Assembly: GCA_003129525.1 (NCBI GenBank)
Contig: CP029329.1
Location: 275,001 to 339,000 of the forward strand
Length of the DNA stretch: 64,000 nucleotides
Reading direction: 5' to 3'
Source of the DNA: Clostridium beijerinckii
GTDB taxonomy: Bacteria > Bacillota > Clostridia > Clostridiales > Clostridiaceae
How positions within the stretch are numbered: the stretch's first letter is position 1; every line of letters begins with the position of its first letter. A program made the translations under genes and the position numbers. Below are positions 44,609-52,656 of this stretch, one piece after another. The notes beneath the pieces were generated by a model. That model ran no database searches. It saw only the letters and a list, made by a program, of their open reading frames with translations, and had not been told where the DNA came from.

Positions 44609-46350
44609 TCTTTTCCAATTATATTTTTTATTCCATCAAACATTCTAGGCTTACTAAAATAGTATCCTTGAACAACATCACATAATATTGTTTTTAAATA
44701 CTCAACTTGAGATTTCTCTTCAACTCCTTCAGCAACTACTTCTATTCCTAATTGATGTGATAAATTAATGATATTTTCTACAATGCATTTACTTTTAGGA
44801 TTGCTCATTAAGTCAATTACGAAGCTTCTATCTATTTTTAGTACATCTATTGGCAATTTAGTTAAATAGTTTAAAGATGAATATCCAGTTCCAAAATCAT
44901 CTAAAGCTATACTTACACCCAAGTTTTTAATTTCTTCTAGAATTTTCACATTCTTATCAAAAGATTTCATGAGCATACTTTCCGTAATCTCAACTTGAAT
45001 ATATTTAGGGTTAATTTTATATTTATTAATTAAACTTTTAAATTCTAATAAAACAATATCTTCTCTAAGTTGCATTTCCGATAAATTAACTGCTATTTTA
45101 AAATTATCATTTCCTTCATTTAAAAGAAATTTTGTTTTTTTAAACACTTCCTCCAAAACAAAACTTCCAATTGGAACTATCATTTTTGAATTTTCTGCAA
45201 TTGGAATAAACTCTGTTGGGCTTATCAATCCAAATTCATGACTTTCCCATCTAGCCAAAGCCTCAAATCCATTAACTAAAGAATCATCTAGTGATACTTT
45301 AGGCTGGAACATAACATATAATTCGTTATTCTGAAGTGCAGTTCTTAAGCCTTTTTGTAAACTATAAACTCTATTTAACTCAACTGAAAGATTATCATCA
45401 AAAAAATCACATTCATTCTTCCCATTTTTCTTAGCTTCATACATTGCTGCATCTGCATTCTTTAATAGTGTATTATAATCCATACCATGATCTGGAGATA
45501 ATGAGACTCCAATACTTGCTGTTAAATAAATTTTCTTTCCATCTACAATATTAGGCTTTTCAAAAGATTTGATTATGTTATTACATAGTCCTATTATTTC
45601 CTGTATATCAGTTATGTCCGGTTTAAATAATAAGAATGTATCTCCACTATATCTAGATACTAATACATCTTCTTTAACTGATTCTAATATAATATAGCTA
45701 ACTTCTTTTAGTAATAAATCTCCAAAATTATGCCCAAAGGAGTCGTTTACATATTTGAAATTATCTAAGTCAATTATTATCATAGCTGATCTTGCATTAT
45801 TATCTACATTATTTTTTAACAAACTAGAAACTATATTTTCAAAAAAATAGTTATTAGGTAGCCCTGTAATCCTATCACATTGAATTATTGAATTTATTGT
45901 CTTATCATTTATTGATTTTCTCCAGTTTTTCATCCAAGAACTTAAATTATTATATTTTTGATTTAAATCTCCCACTAAATAAATAGTTCCAATAAAATAA
46001 TATTTATAATTATTTTGAATTACTTTTCCAACAACAATGAGTTCAATAATCTTTCCTACATTATCTATAATTTTGCATCTTTGTTCTACTTGTTCTCTAT
46101 TTATATAACTTTTGCGTAAATCTCTATTAAAAAAGCTTAACATACTTTTTTTATCTTCTTCGCAAATAAAATTCATTAATTGCTCTAGAGTTTGATTTTT
46201 TACATCATATTCTTTAATAATATCTATTATCTTATCATCAACTATTAACTTAGACTTTGATGTATCCCAAATTATAGTAATTCCATCAATATTTGATGAA
46301 TCCGCTATTTGTTCATAATTTAATTCAAGTTCAGTATTAATCATGTACAT
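44602..46350 (-). CDS. GGDEF-EAL protein, probable c-di-GMP phosphodiesterase
   Basis: This is a 582-residue cytosolic protein. An N-terminal PAS-like region (about 20-150) is followed by GGDEF (about 160-315) in which the signature is SGDTF, so cyclase activity is probably lost and the domain may be regulatory. EAL follows (about 330-580) with FEALARW, NLSEMQLRE, VEITESML, LDDFGTGYSSLNYL, KIDRSFV and VAEGVE all present, indicating an active c-di-GMP phosphodiesterase. The ATG at 46350 follows AAGGATTG. Its stop codon lies inside a hairpin repeat. It would oppose the GGDEF protein at 37-42 kb. Confidence 0.9.
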   Translation of the reverse strand: MYMINTELELNYEQIADSSNIDGITIIWDTSKSKLIVDDKIIDIIKEYDVKNQTLEQLMNFICEEDKKSMLSFFNRDLRKSYINREQVEQRCKIIDNVGKIIELIVVGKVIQNNYKYYFIGTIYLVGDLNQKYNNLSSWMKNWRKSINDKTINSIIQCDRITGLPNNYFFENIVSSLLKNNVDNNARSAMIIIDLDNFKYVNDSFGHNFGDLLLKEVSYIILESVKEDVLVSRYSGDTFLLFKPDITDIQEIIGLCNNIIKSFEKPNIVDGKKIYLTASIGVSLSPDHGMDYNTLLKNADAAMYEAKKNGKNECDFFDDNLSVELNRVYSLQKGLRTALQNNELYVMFQPKVSLDDSLVNGFEALARWESHEFGLISPTEFIPIAENSKMIVPIGSFVLEEVFKKTKFLLNEGNDNFKIAVNLSEMQLREDIVLLEFKSLINKYKINPKYIQVEITESMLMKSFDKNVKILEEIKNLGVSIALDDFGTGYSSLNYLTKLPIDVLKIDRSFVIDLMSNPKSKCIVENIINLSHQLGIEVVAEGVEEKSQVEYLKTILCDVVQGYYFSKPRMFDGIKNIIGKEI

Positions 46351-46380
46351 ACAATCCTTCTCATAATCATCTAATTTAGA

Positions 46381-46491
46381 TTATTTTTCTTCATTTTTTT
46401 CCTTAGATTTTTTATCAGTTACTAATGATGCTATTAAAGCCACGGTTGCTGCCATAACAGTAATTACTTTGCCAGTATTTTTGAAATTCAT
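46381..46491 (-). CDS. Small membrane protein, 36 residues
   Basis: The ATG at 46491 follows CTTAGGAGGATGGTGTTGT, a full ribosome site. The product has a short basic start, one hydrophobic helix (VITVMAATVALIASLV) and a highly charged tail (TDKKSKEKNEEK). It resembles the small single-span proteins common in clostridia, for which no function is known. It lies 30 bp upstream of the GGDEF-EAL gene in the same direction and may be cotranscribed. Confidence 0.6.
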   Translation of the reverse strand: MNFKNTGKVITVMAATVALIASLVTDKKSKEKNEEK

Positions 46492-46526
46492 ACAACACCA
46501 TCCTCCTAAGCTTTCTCAAATTTTGA

Positions 46527-46715
46527 TTATTTAAATTGATTTTCTGTTTCATTATAATTATAACCAATAGTTTTTAATATACTTACAATATTTTCTTTTG
46601 ACATTTCTAAATCATAACAAAGAATATCTAATGAATCATATTGGTCTCTTAATTTCATGTTTACCAAGCTTAATAATATATTAGGATCAATAATTTCTTT
46701 GGAATTCATTCCCAT
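46527..46715 (-). CDS. DUF4250 protein
   Basis: This is a 62-residue soluble protein. The sequence NILLSLVNMKLRDQYDSLD followed by a helix-turn-helix-like stretch and GYNYNETENQF matches DUF4250, a small conserved clostridial family of unknown function. Start at 46715; an internal Met at codon 3 is possible. It precedes the 36-residue membrane protein and GGDEF-EAL gene. Confidence 0.75.
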   Translation of the reverse strand: MGMNSKEIIDPNILLSLVNMKLRDQYDSLDILCYDLEMSKENIVSILKTIGYNYNETENQFK

Positions 46716-46803
46716 CTTTTACTCTTCTTTCTATTATTTATACATTTAAGTATAATATAACATATAAATTAAAATTAATAAATACTTTTAATTCATCTTA
46801 AAG

Positions 46804-47670
46804 TCATTCTTCATCATAAAAATCTAAATAAGAATGTTTTTTTTCACCTTTTTGCCATCCTAATATACCATCCATACTAACATTTTCCGCTGATTTAAAT
46901 ATTGACTTTTCTACTCCATCAAAATTTTTCTTTAATTCCTTAATTAAATCCTTTATCTCATATCTCTTATTCCCAATTTTTTCAGCTGCAACCATGCATG
47001 CACAATTTAATGGCCATATACCACTATTATTTATAAAGTTCTTTATATAATCCTCTTCAATATAATACATAGGTCGTATTAACTCTAATTTTTCAAAGTT
47101 TTTTGATTTAAATTTAGGTAACATTGTTTTGAAATTGCCTGCATATAGTATATTCAACATTGTTGTTTCAATCACATCATTATAATGATGTCCTAGTGCA
47201 AGCTTATTACATCCAAATTCCTGTGCCTTTGCATAAAGTGAACCTCTTCTCATTCTTGCACATAAGTAGCAAGGATAATCATTAGCCATCTTATCAACTA
47301 CTTCAAAAATACCTGACTCATATATATGAATTGGAATATTTAAATGTTCACAGTTTTCTATTAATAGATTCTTTATATCAGGATGATATCCTGGATCCAT
47401 AGCTAAAAATACTACTTCAAATTTAACTTGACCATGTTTTTGCAATTCTTGAAATAATTTTGCCATAAGTATACTATCTTTTCCACCTGATACGCCAACA
47501 GCAATTTTATCTCCTTCTTCAATTAAATTATAAGCTTTAATTGCCTTAATAAATTTCACCCATATTTCTTTTCTATAAGTCTTGATAATACTTCTTTCAA
47601 TATCTTTTAATGGTTTTTTTTCTCCATCTGGTATAATTCTTGGGCAACCTTTTCCTGCAATTGTACTCAT
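46804..47670 (-). CDS. ttcA: TtcA-like tRNA 2-thiolation enzyme
   Basis: This is a 288-residue N-type PP-loop ATPase. The PP-loop is IAVGVSGGKDSILMAKL (about 57-73). Cys pairs PCYLCARMRRG and the later CACMVAAEKIGN fit iron-sulfur binding, and GHHYNDVIETTMLNIL is the typical TtcA motif. Family members thiolate cytidine 32 of tRNA. Clostridial paralogues may act on other tRNA positions or substrates, so the exact modification is inferred. An IS200/IS605-end-like element lies 32-148 bp upstream of the start, within the probable promoter/5' UTR. Confidence 0.8.
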   Translation of the reverse strand: MSTIAGKGCPRIIPDGEKKPLKDIERSIIKTYRKEIWVKFIKAIKAYNLIEEGDKIAVGVSGGKDSILMAKLFQELQKHGQVKFEVVFLAMDPGYHPDIKNLLIENCEHLNIPIHIYESGIFEVVDKMANDYPCYLCARMRRGSLYAKAQEFGCNKLALGHHYNDVIETTMLNILYAGNFKTMLPKFKSKNFEKLELIRPMYYIEEDYIKNFINNSGIWPLNCACMVAAEKIGNKRYEIKDLIKELKKNFDGVEKSIFKSAENVSMDGILGWQKGEKKHSYLDFYDEE

Positions 47671-47701
47671 TACTCTAATTCTCCTATCTTAATGATATTT
47701 A

Positions 47702-47818
47702 TTACCCACAAGGGGCTCAATGTACCCTCAAAAGGTATATCGTCTAATGTCTAGTGGTTCTAAGGCTGTCATCTCTTAGAATGTCAGTTAATAACCACAC
47801 GACTCTATATAATTCAAC
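47702..47818 (+). mobile_element. Second solo IS200/IS605-end-like element
   Basis: After ATTTAT the element shows a small hairpin TACC/GGTA, then ATGTCTAG (47747-47754), a branched hairpin closed by TGGTT/AACCA, then CACGACT and a terminal ATAATTCAAC (ending 47818). The order matches the element at 10 kb. The sequence beyond TTCAAC repeats it (TAAATTCAAC). No transposase ORF. It sits in the 5' region of the TtcA-like gene. Confidence 0.45.
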
Positions 47819-48199
47819 TAAATTCAACTTAAATGCAAAATCCCGTCTTAAAAGTTTTACTTTATATTAATGCTTCAAATAATAATTTCGATTTAATATA
47901 TCTTTCTTTAAAGAGTTTATAATGAACATCTGAAATTTACAAGTATTTTTATAATTAATATACTTTTTATATATATATTCTCGTGCAATGTTCTCATAAA
48001 AATCCAAACTATTCTTCATACTTGTATATTAAAAAATTTATTATTATATATTTTTTAAATAATTTTGTTGAACATTTTTTTAAAAGTGATAAAATACTAT
48101 TTGTCGGTATTCCTTTGGAAGCTGAACGGAAATTCATATATTATTATAGATTTTTCTGAATTATATCCATTATTAAGGAATAAGAACGGAGGTATTTTT
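47819..48199. other. Gap with possible structured leader of the ECF gene
   Basis: The first part is AT-rich and featureless. From about 48105 to 48190 the plus strand has short pairings (TTCC/GGAA; GGAAATTCA with TGAATTATATCC) directly before the ribosome site of the ECF S gene. I recognise no known riboswitch class. Confidence 0.3.
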
Positions 48200-48793
48200 A
48201 TGGAAAGAAATTATATTAAAACAAGATTTTCAGTAAGACAAATGACAATGGTTGGAATGCTTTCTGCAATTTCAATTTTCTTAGGACTAACTGGTCTTGG
48301 ATTTATTCCGATTCCACCTGTAAAGGCTACTATAATGCATATTCCTGTTATTATAGGTGCAATTGTTGAAGGTCCTGTTGTAGGAGCCCTAGTTGGATTA
48401 GTTTTTGGATTATTTTCAATGTATCAAAATTTTACTGCACCAGGTCCAACATCATTTATTTTTTGGAATCCTATTATAGCATTAGTTCCTAGAATCTTAA
48501 TTGGAATTGTCGCCTATTATATGTACATGCTAATTAAGAAAAAATTTAAAAATCAGAGTATTAGTATTGCTATAGCATCAATATGTGCTACCTTAATTAA
48601 TACAATAGGAGTTTTAGGTTTAACTTATCTATTCTATTTAGAAAAATATTCAGCAGTTCTTGGAATAAGTCCAAAAATTGCAGGACTTGCAATTGCAACT
48701 ATTGGAGTTACAAATGGAATTCCTGAAGCTATAATAAGTGCTGTAATTTCAGTTCCTGTCATAGTTGCAATCTTAAAAATAAAAAAGCAATAG
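48200..48793 (+). CDS. ECF transporter S component (COG4684-like)
   Basis: This is a 197-residue S subunit with about six helices. Segments MTMVGMLSAISIFLGLTGLGFIP, KATIMHIPVIIGAIVEGPVVGALVGLVFGLFS and FIFWNPIIALVPRILIGIVAYY match the COG4684 family, whose members include predicted pantothenate importers. The substrate is therefore possibly pantothenate, from recalled family knowledge. The long frame from 48065 lacks a ribosome site. The ATG at 48200 follows CGGAGG and starts MERNYIKTRFSVRQM. The Ecf ATPases are elsewhere. A terminator follows. Confidence 0.85.
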   Translation: MERNYIKTRFSVRQMTMVGMLSAISIFLGLTGLGFIPIPPVKATIMHIPVIIGAIVEGPVVGALVGLVFGLFSMYQNFTAPGPTSFIFWNPIIALVPRILIGIVAYYMYMLIKKKFKNQSISIAIASICATLINTIGVLGLTYLFYLEKYSAVLGISPKIAGLAIATIGVTNGIPEAIISAVISVPVIVAILKIKKQ

Positions 48794-48799
48794 TATACC

Positions 48800-48849
48800 A
48801 ATGTCTTGTGATTTTAGATAAATCTATTATCATAAGACATTTTTTTGTA
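48800..48849 (+). terminator. Terminator after the ECF gene
   Basis: ATGTCTTGTGAT pairs with ATCATAAGACAT around a T/A loop, followed by T7. Confidence 0.8.
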
Positions 48850-48944
48850 CTTTTTCCTCCAAGTAACGTTTTTTACTTATATATTTTATTACATATATTG
48901 TATTTTTAGTTTTATACACAATAATACTGCAAAGCAAAAACAAA

Positions 48945-49086
48945 TTGCTTAGCAAATAAAAAAATTATATTACAACGCATAGGAGCAGGTGCATTAAGTA
49001 ATGATACTGATGGAAAATTAAAATCTGGAATATCTGCAGATGTTGAAATTCCTTTAAAACAGTCTAGATTCACAACTTTAACTTAG
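48945..49086 (+). pseudogene. C-terminal coding remnant
   Basis: A stop-bounded plus-strand frame without a start reads LQRIGAGALSNDTDGKLKSG and ISADVEIPLKQSRFTT, ending in TAG at 49084-49086. It looks like real protein sequence of unknown family. It lies between the ECF gene and the hairpin element beside clpB, suggesting a gene lost around the element's insertion. Confidence 0.4.
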
Positions 49087-49113
49087 CGTTATGTGATACT
49101 TATCGAAATAATT

Positions 49114-49266
49114 AACATGTTTGTTACAGTTTCTAAGGAATTTAGATTGGTGGTTCTAAGAACAAAAGTTGTACCAAAAATACTAGCCTCAAATACAATC
49201 TTTGAACTAGCACTTTGGAACAACTTCTGTTCAAGAATCACAACCGTCTAAATTCTTAATGAAACA
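49114..49266. repeat. Long imperfect hairpin element, copy B
   Basis: Homologous (reverse orientation) to the element at 36 kb: AAGTTGTTCCAAA, GTTCAAAG, TTTGAGGCTAG, ATTTTTGGTACAACTT and GTAACAAAC are shared in order. Arms GAATTTAG/CTAAATTC, GAACA/TGTTC and AAGTTGT/ACAACTT pair. Relative to copy A, GATTA/TAATC has become GAACA/TGTTC, a compensatory change. It covers the clpB stop codon. Confidence 0.8.
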
Positions 49267-51854
49267 GTCGTTATATTAATTTCATCATTAGCTCCATTAA
49301 TTCTAACCTTTGAACCGTAGTTTATATCCCCTTTTATTATCATTCTAGCAAGTTTATTTTCTAAAGTATTTTGAATATATCTCTTTAGTGGTCTTGCTCC
49401 ATAAACTACATCATATCCTTCTCTTGCCATTATTACCTTAGCATCATCTGTAACTTCAATTTCAATATTCTTATCTTTTAATCTTAATTTTACTTCATTT
49501 AAGAATATATCTATAATCTTTTTAATACCAACCTCTGATAATGGTTTAAACATTATAGTATCATCTACTCTGTTCAAAAATTCTGGTTTAAATCTAGATT
49601 TTAATACACTCATTACTTTTGATTTAATTTCATCATCTACGTGTTCTTCATTTTTATTTTCTAGCAAATATTCACTTCCAATATTAGAAGTCATTATTAT
49701 GATTGTATTCTTAAAGTCTACTGTCTTACCTTTATTGTCAGTTAACCTACCATCATCTAATATTTGAAGAAAAATATTAAATACATCTTCATGAGCTTTT
49801 TCAATTTCATCAAATAAAATTACACTATATGGTTTTCTTCTTACAGCTTCTGTTAATTGCCCCCCTTCATCATATCCTACATATCCTGGAGGCGCTCCAA
49901 CTAATCTAGATACTGAATGTTTTTCCATATATTCTGACATATCAATACGAATTATGCTTTCTTCTGAATCAAACATGTTTCTAGCTAATGTCTTAGCAAG
50001 TTCAGTTTTACCCACTCCTGTAGGTCCTAAGAATATAAATGATCCTATTGGTCTATTAATATCCTTAAGTCCAGCTCTAGCTCTAAGTATTGAATTTGTT
50101 ACAGATTCAATTGCTTCTCCTTGCCCTACTACACGCTTAGACATATCATCTTCTAATCTTAAAAGCTTTTCTCTTTCACCTTCAAGTAAATTTGTTACTG
50201 GAATTCCTGTCCATTTAGAAAGTACTTGCGATATTTCTGACTCTGTAACTTCTTCTTTTAATAAAGCACCTTCATAATTTTCTTTTACTTCAAGTTCCTT
50301 TTGCTTAATTTCTTCTTCTAATGCTGGGATTTTACTATATTGAATCTCTGCCACTTTATTGTAGTCAAAGTTTCTTTGTGCTATTTCTATTTCTCCTCTT
50401 GCTTCATCTAAATCACTTTTCAAAGTTTTTATAGCTGTAATGTGTTCTTTTTCTTTTGTATATTTTGCAGTCATTTCATCATTTTTTTCTTTTAATTCCG
50501 CAAGTTCTTTTTCAAGATCATCTAACCTATTTTTTGATCCTTCATCTTTTTCTTTAGATAAAGCTTCTTTTTCTATTTCTAATTTAAAAATCTTTCTTCT
50601 TATAACATCAAGCTCTGTTGGAAGTGAATCAATTTCTGATCTTATCATAGCACCAGCTTCATCAATTAAGTCAATTGCTTTATCCGGCATATATCTGTCT
50701 TGAATATACCTATCAGAAAGTTTTGCAGCAGCTACTATTGCTGAATCATGGATTCTAATTCCATGGTGAATTTCAAATCTTTCCTTTAATCCTCTTAAAA
50801 TCGCTATCGTGTCATCAACTGTAGGTTCAGCTATGATTACCGGTTGAAATCTTCTTTCTAAGGCTTTATCTTTTTCAATGTATTTTCTATATTCATCAAA
50901 AGTTGTTGCACCCATACAGTGAAGTTCCCCTCTAGCTAATAATGGTTTTATCAAATTACCAGCATCCATGGCACCATCAGTTTTACCAGCTCCAACTATA
51001 GTATGAATTTCATCTATAAATAATAATATTCTTCCTTCACTATTTTGAACTTCCTTTAAAACTGCCTTTAATCTCTCTTCGAATTCACCTCTATATTTAG
51101 CTCCAGCAATTAGTGATCCCATATCTAATGAGAATATAATTTTATCTTTTAATCCCTCTGGAACATCTCCTCTAACTATTCTTTCAGCTAACCCTTCAAT
51201 AATTGCTGTTTTACCAACACCAGGTTCACCTATTAACACAGGATTATTCTTTGTTCTTCTAGAAAGAATTCTTATTGTCCTTCTTATTTCTTCATCTCTT
51301 CCTATAACTGGATCAAGCTTATGTTTTTTTGCAAGATCAACTAAATTAGTTCCATATTTAGCTAAAGCATCATATGTTCCTTCTGGATCTTGGGTTTCAA
51401 CTCTTTGACTTCCTCTAACCTCTGAAAGAACTTTCAAAAAATTATCTTTATTCACATTATATTGTTTTAATATCTTAGAAACTTGACCATTTTTATCCAC
51501 TTCCATAATAGCTAGCATTAAATGTTCAACACTAACATATGAATCTTCAAATTGCTTTGATATTTCTTCAGCTTTAATTAATACTTCTTCTATTTTTCTA
51601 GTAATATATACATTACCAACACTTTCACCTAAAACCTTTGGCATTGAATCTAATTCTTTATTTATTGAATCTTTTATGCTCTTTATTTGCACTCCCATTT
51701 TCGTAAAAATGTTTGGTACTAATCCATCATCTTGTTCTACAAGCGCAGAAAAAAGATGTATTAAATCAATTTGTTGGTGATTAAATTTAACTGCTGTGAC
51801 ATTTGCATCGTTTAGTGCTTGTTGTACTCTTAATGTCATTTTATCAATATTCAT
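49248..51854 (-). CDS. clpB: ATP-dependent disaggregase ClpB
   Basis: This is an 868-residue AAA+ hexameric chaperone that resolubilises aggregates with DnaK. It has an N-domain (1-145), then NBD1 with Walker A IGEPGVGKTAIIEG (about 204) and Walker B LFIDEIHTIVGAG. The coiled-coil M domain (about 410-525) marks ClpB and separates it from ClpC. NBD2 has FLGPTGVGKTELAKTL (about 602) and ILFDEIEKAHEDV. The last residues (SLRI, then TAG) lie in a hairpin repeat element, so the original C-terminus seems altered by the insertion. Expression is probably controlled by CtsR through the box upstream. Confidence 0.96.
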   Translation of the reverse strand: MNIDKMTLRVQQALNDANVTAVKFNHQQIDLIHLFSALVEQDDGLVPNIFTKMGVQIKSIKDSINKELDSMPKVLGESVGNVYITRKIEEVLIKAEEISKQFEDSYVSVEHLMLAIMEVDKNGQVSKILKQYNVNKDNFLKVLSEVRGSQRVETQDPEGTYDALAKYGTNLVDLAKKHKLDPVIGRDEEIRRTIRILSRRTKNNPVLIGEPGVGKTAIIEGLAERIVRGDVPEGLKDKIIFSLDMGSLIAGAKYRGEFEERLKAVLKEVQNSEGRILLFIDEIHTIVGAGKTDGAMDAGNLIKPLLARGELHCMGATTFDEYRKYIEKDKALERRFQPVIIAEPTVDDTIAILRGLKERFEIHHGIRIHDSAIVAAAKLSDRYIQDRYMPDKAIDLIDEAGAMIRSEIDSLPTELDVIRRKIFKLEIEKEALSKEKDEGSKNRLDDLEKELAELKEKNDEMTAKYTKEKEHITAIKTLKSDLDEARGEIEIAQRNFDYNKVAEIQYSKIPALEEEIKQKELEVKENYEGALLKEEVTESEISQVLSKWTGIPVTNLLEGEREKLLRLEDDMSKRVVGQGEAIESVTNSILRARAGLKDINRPIGSFIFLGPTGVGKTELAKTLARNMFDSEESIIRIDMSEYMEKHSVSRLVGAPPGYVGYDEGGQLTEAVRRKPYSVILFDEIEKAHEDVFNIFLQILDDGRLTDNKGKTVDFKNTIIIMTSNIGSEYLLENKNEEHVDDEIKSKVMSVLKSRFKPEFLNRVDDTIMFKPLSEVGIKKIIDIFLNEVKLRLKDKNIEIEVTDDAKVIMAREGYDVVYGARPLKRYIQNTLENKLARMIIKGDINYGSKVRINGANDEINITTVSLRI

Positions 51855-51938
51855 ACTTGTTCCTCCTCAAATTTATATTTAGTTTTTACTATACATTTTG
51901 TTCAAGTAATATTTTTTTAAACTATAACCTAAATAATT

Positions 51939-51988
51939 CCTTCTTTACTTATATAATAATATATAGGTCAAAGAAAGTCAAAGTTTAT
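51939..51988 (-). promoter_or_regulatory. CtsR operator and clpB promoter
   Basis: GGTCAAA-GAA-AGTCAAA (51966-51982, plus strand) is a near-perfect CtsR heptad repeat. On the minus strand the same bases give TTGACT as -35 and, 17 bp on, TATTAT as -10, so CtsR would cover the -35. No CIRCE element is seen. Confidence 0.85.
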
Positions 51989-52045
51989 TTCGATTTTTTA
52001 TAAAATTTTAACACTATATAGACATGATTTCATAAACCTTTTAAC

Positions 52046-52078
52046 ATATATATTTATATTTATATTTATATTTATTTA
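52046..52078 (+). repeat. Six-base microsatellite
   Basis: About five copies of TTTATA/ATTTAT in tandem in the clpB-CBS intergenic region. It may be slippage-prone and lies about 105 bp before the CBS gene. Confidence 0.6.
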
Positions 52079-52182
52079 AAAATTAGTTGTTTTGTAGTAA
52101 AATATTAGTATAATTCCCTATTGGTATATTTATTTTATAGTTATTTACATTTAGAATATTATTTTTTGAAAGAGGTGATATT

Positions 52183-52560
52183 ATGAAAATAAATTCTATT
52201 GTTAAACAAAATTTTCATTCTGTTAATGTAACCGATACAATAGATAAAGTTCTAGACTTAATGGATAAACTTAATATTAATGGTATGCCTGTAGTAAATG
52301 ATAAAGACAATTTAGTTGGAATGGTCGTCAAAGCTGATATTTATAGATTTATGATACATCCTGGTCATTATGTTAGTTGCCCAATTGAATGGGTTATGAC
52401 TAAATCCGTAATACTTGCACAAGCTGATGAAGACTTATTGACCGTAGCTAAACGTTTAAGAAAAAATGATATCATCGCCATGCCTGTAGTTGAAAATGAG
52501 AAAATTATAGGTATGATTAGTATTGAAGATTTATTAGACTATTTTATTAATATAAATTAG
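52183..52560 (+). CDS. CBS-domain pair protein
   Basis: This is a 125-residue protein consisting only of two CBS motifs (Bateman module): VNVTDTIDKVLDLMDKLNINGMPVVNDKDNLVGMV and VILAQADEDLLTVAKRLRKNDIIAMPVVENEKIIGMIS. Such stand-alone modules bind adenine nucleotides and act as energy or c-di-AMP sensors for an unknown partner. ATG 52183 follows AGAGGTGAT. It is monocistronic on the plus strand, facing the two HTH-TPR regulators. Confidence 0.9.
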   Translation: MKINSIVKQNFHSVNVTDTIDKVLDLMDKLNINGMPVVNDKDNLVGMVVKADIYRFMIHPGHYVSCPIEWVMTKSVILAQADEDLLTVAKRLRKNDIIAMPVVENEKIIGMISIEDLLDYFININ

Positions 52561-52581
52561 AAAAATTTAAGCCTGTGAAAT

Positions 52582-52630
52582 AAAAAAGAGAAAGCCATTT
52601 GTTTTCAAAACAAATGGCTTTCTCTTTTTA
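52582..52630. terminator. Bidirectional terminator
   Basis: AAAAAGAGAAAGCCATTTG and its exact complement form a 22-bp stem between the converging CBS and HTH-TPR genes, with A/T runs on both sides. Confidence 0.9.
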
Positions 52631-52656
52631 TCTGTCATTCTTTAGATTTTTAGTCA

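Noticed and set aside
52046-52078. Phase-variable promoter from the six-base microsatellite
   Set aside because: The repeat is in a generally A/T-only stretch about 105 bp before the gene, and no -35/-10 pair depends on it.
51855-52182. CIRCE element for HrcA control of clpB
   Set aside because: No TTAGCACTC-N9-GAGTGCTAA-like sequence is present; the CtsR box explains the regulation better.
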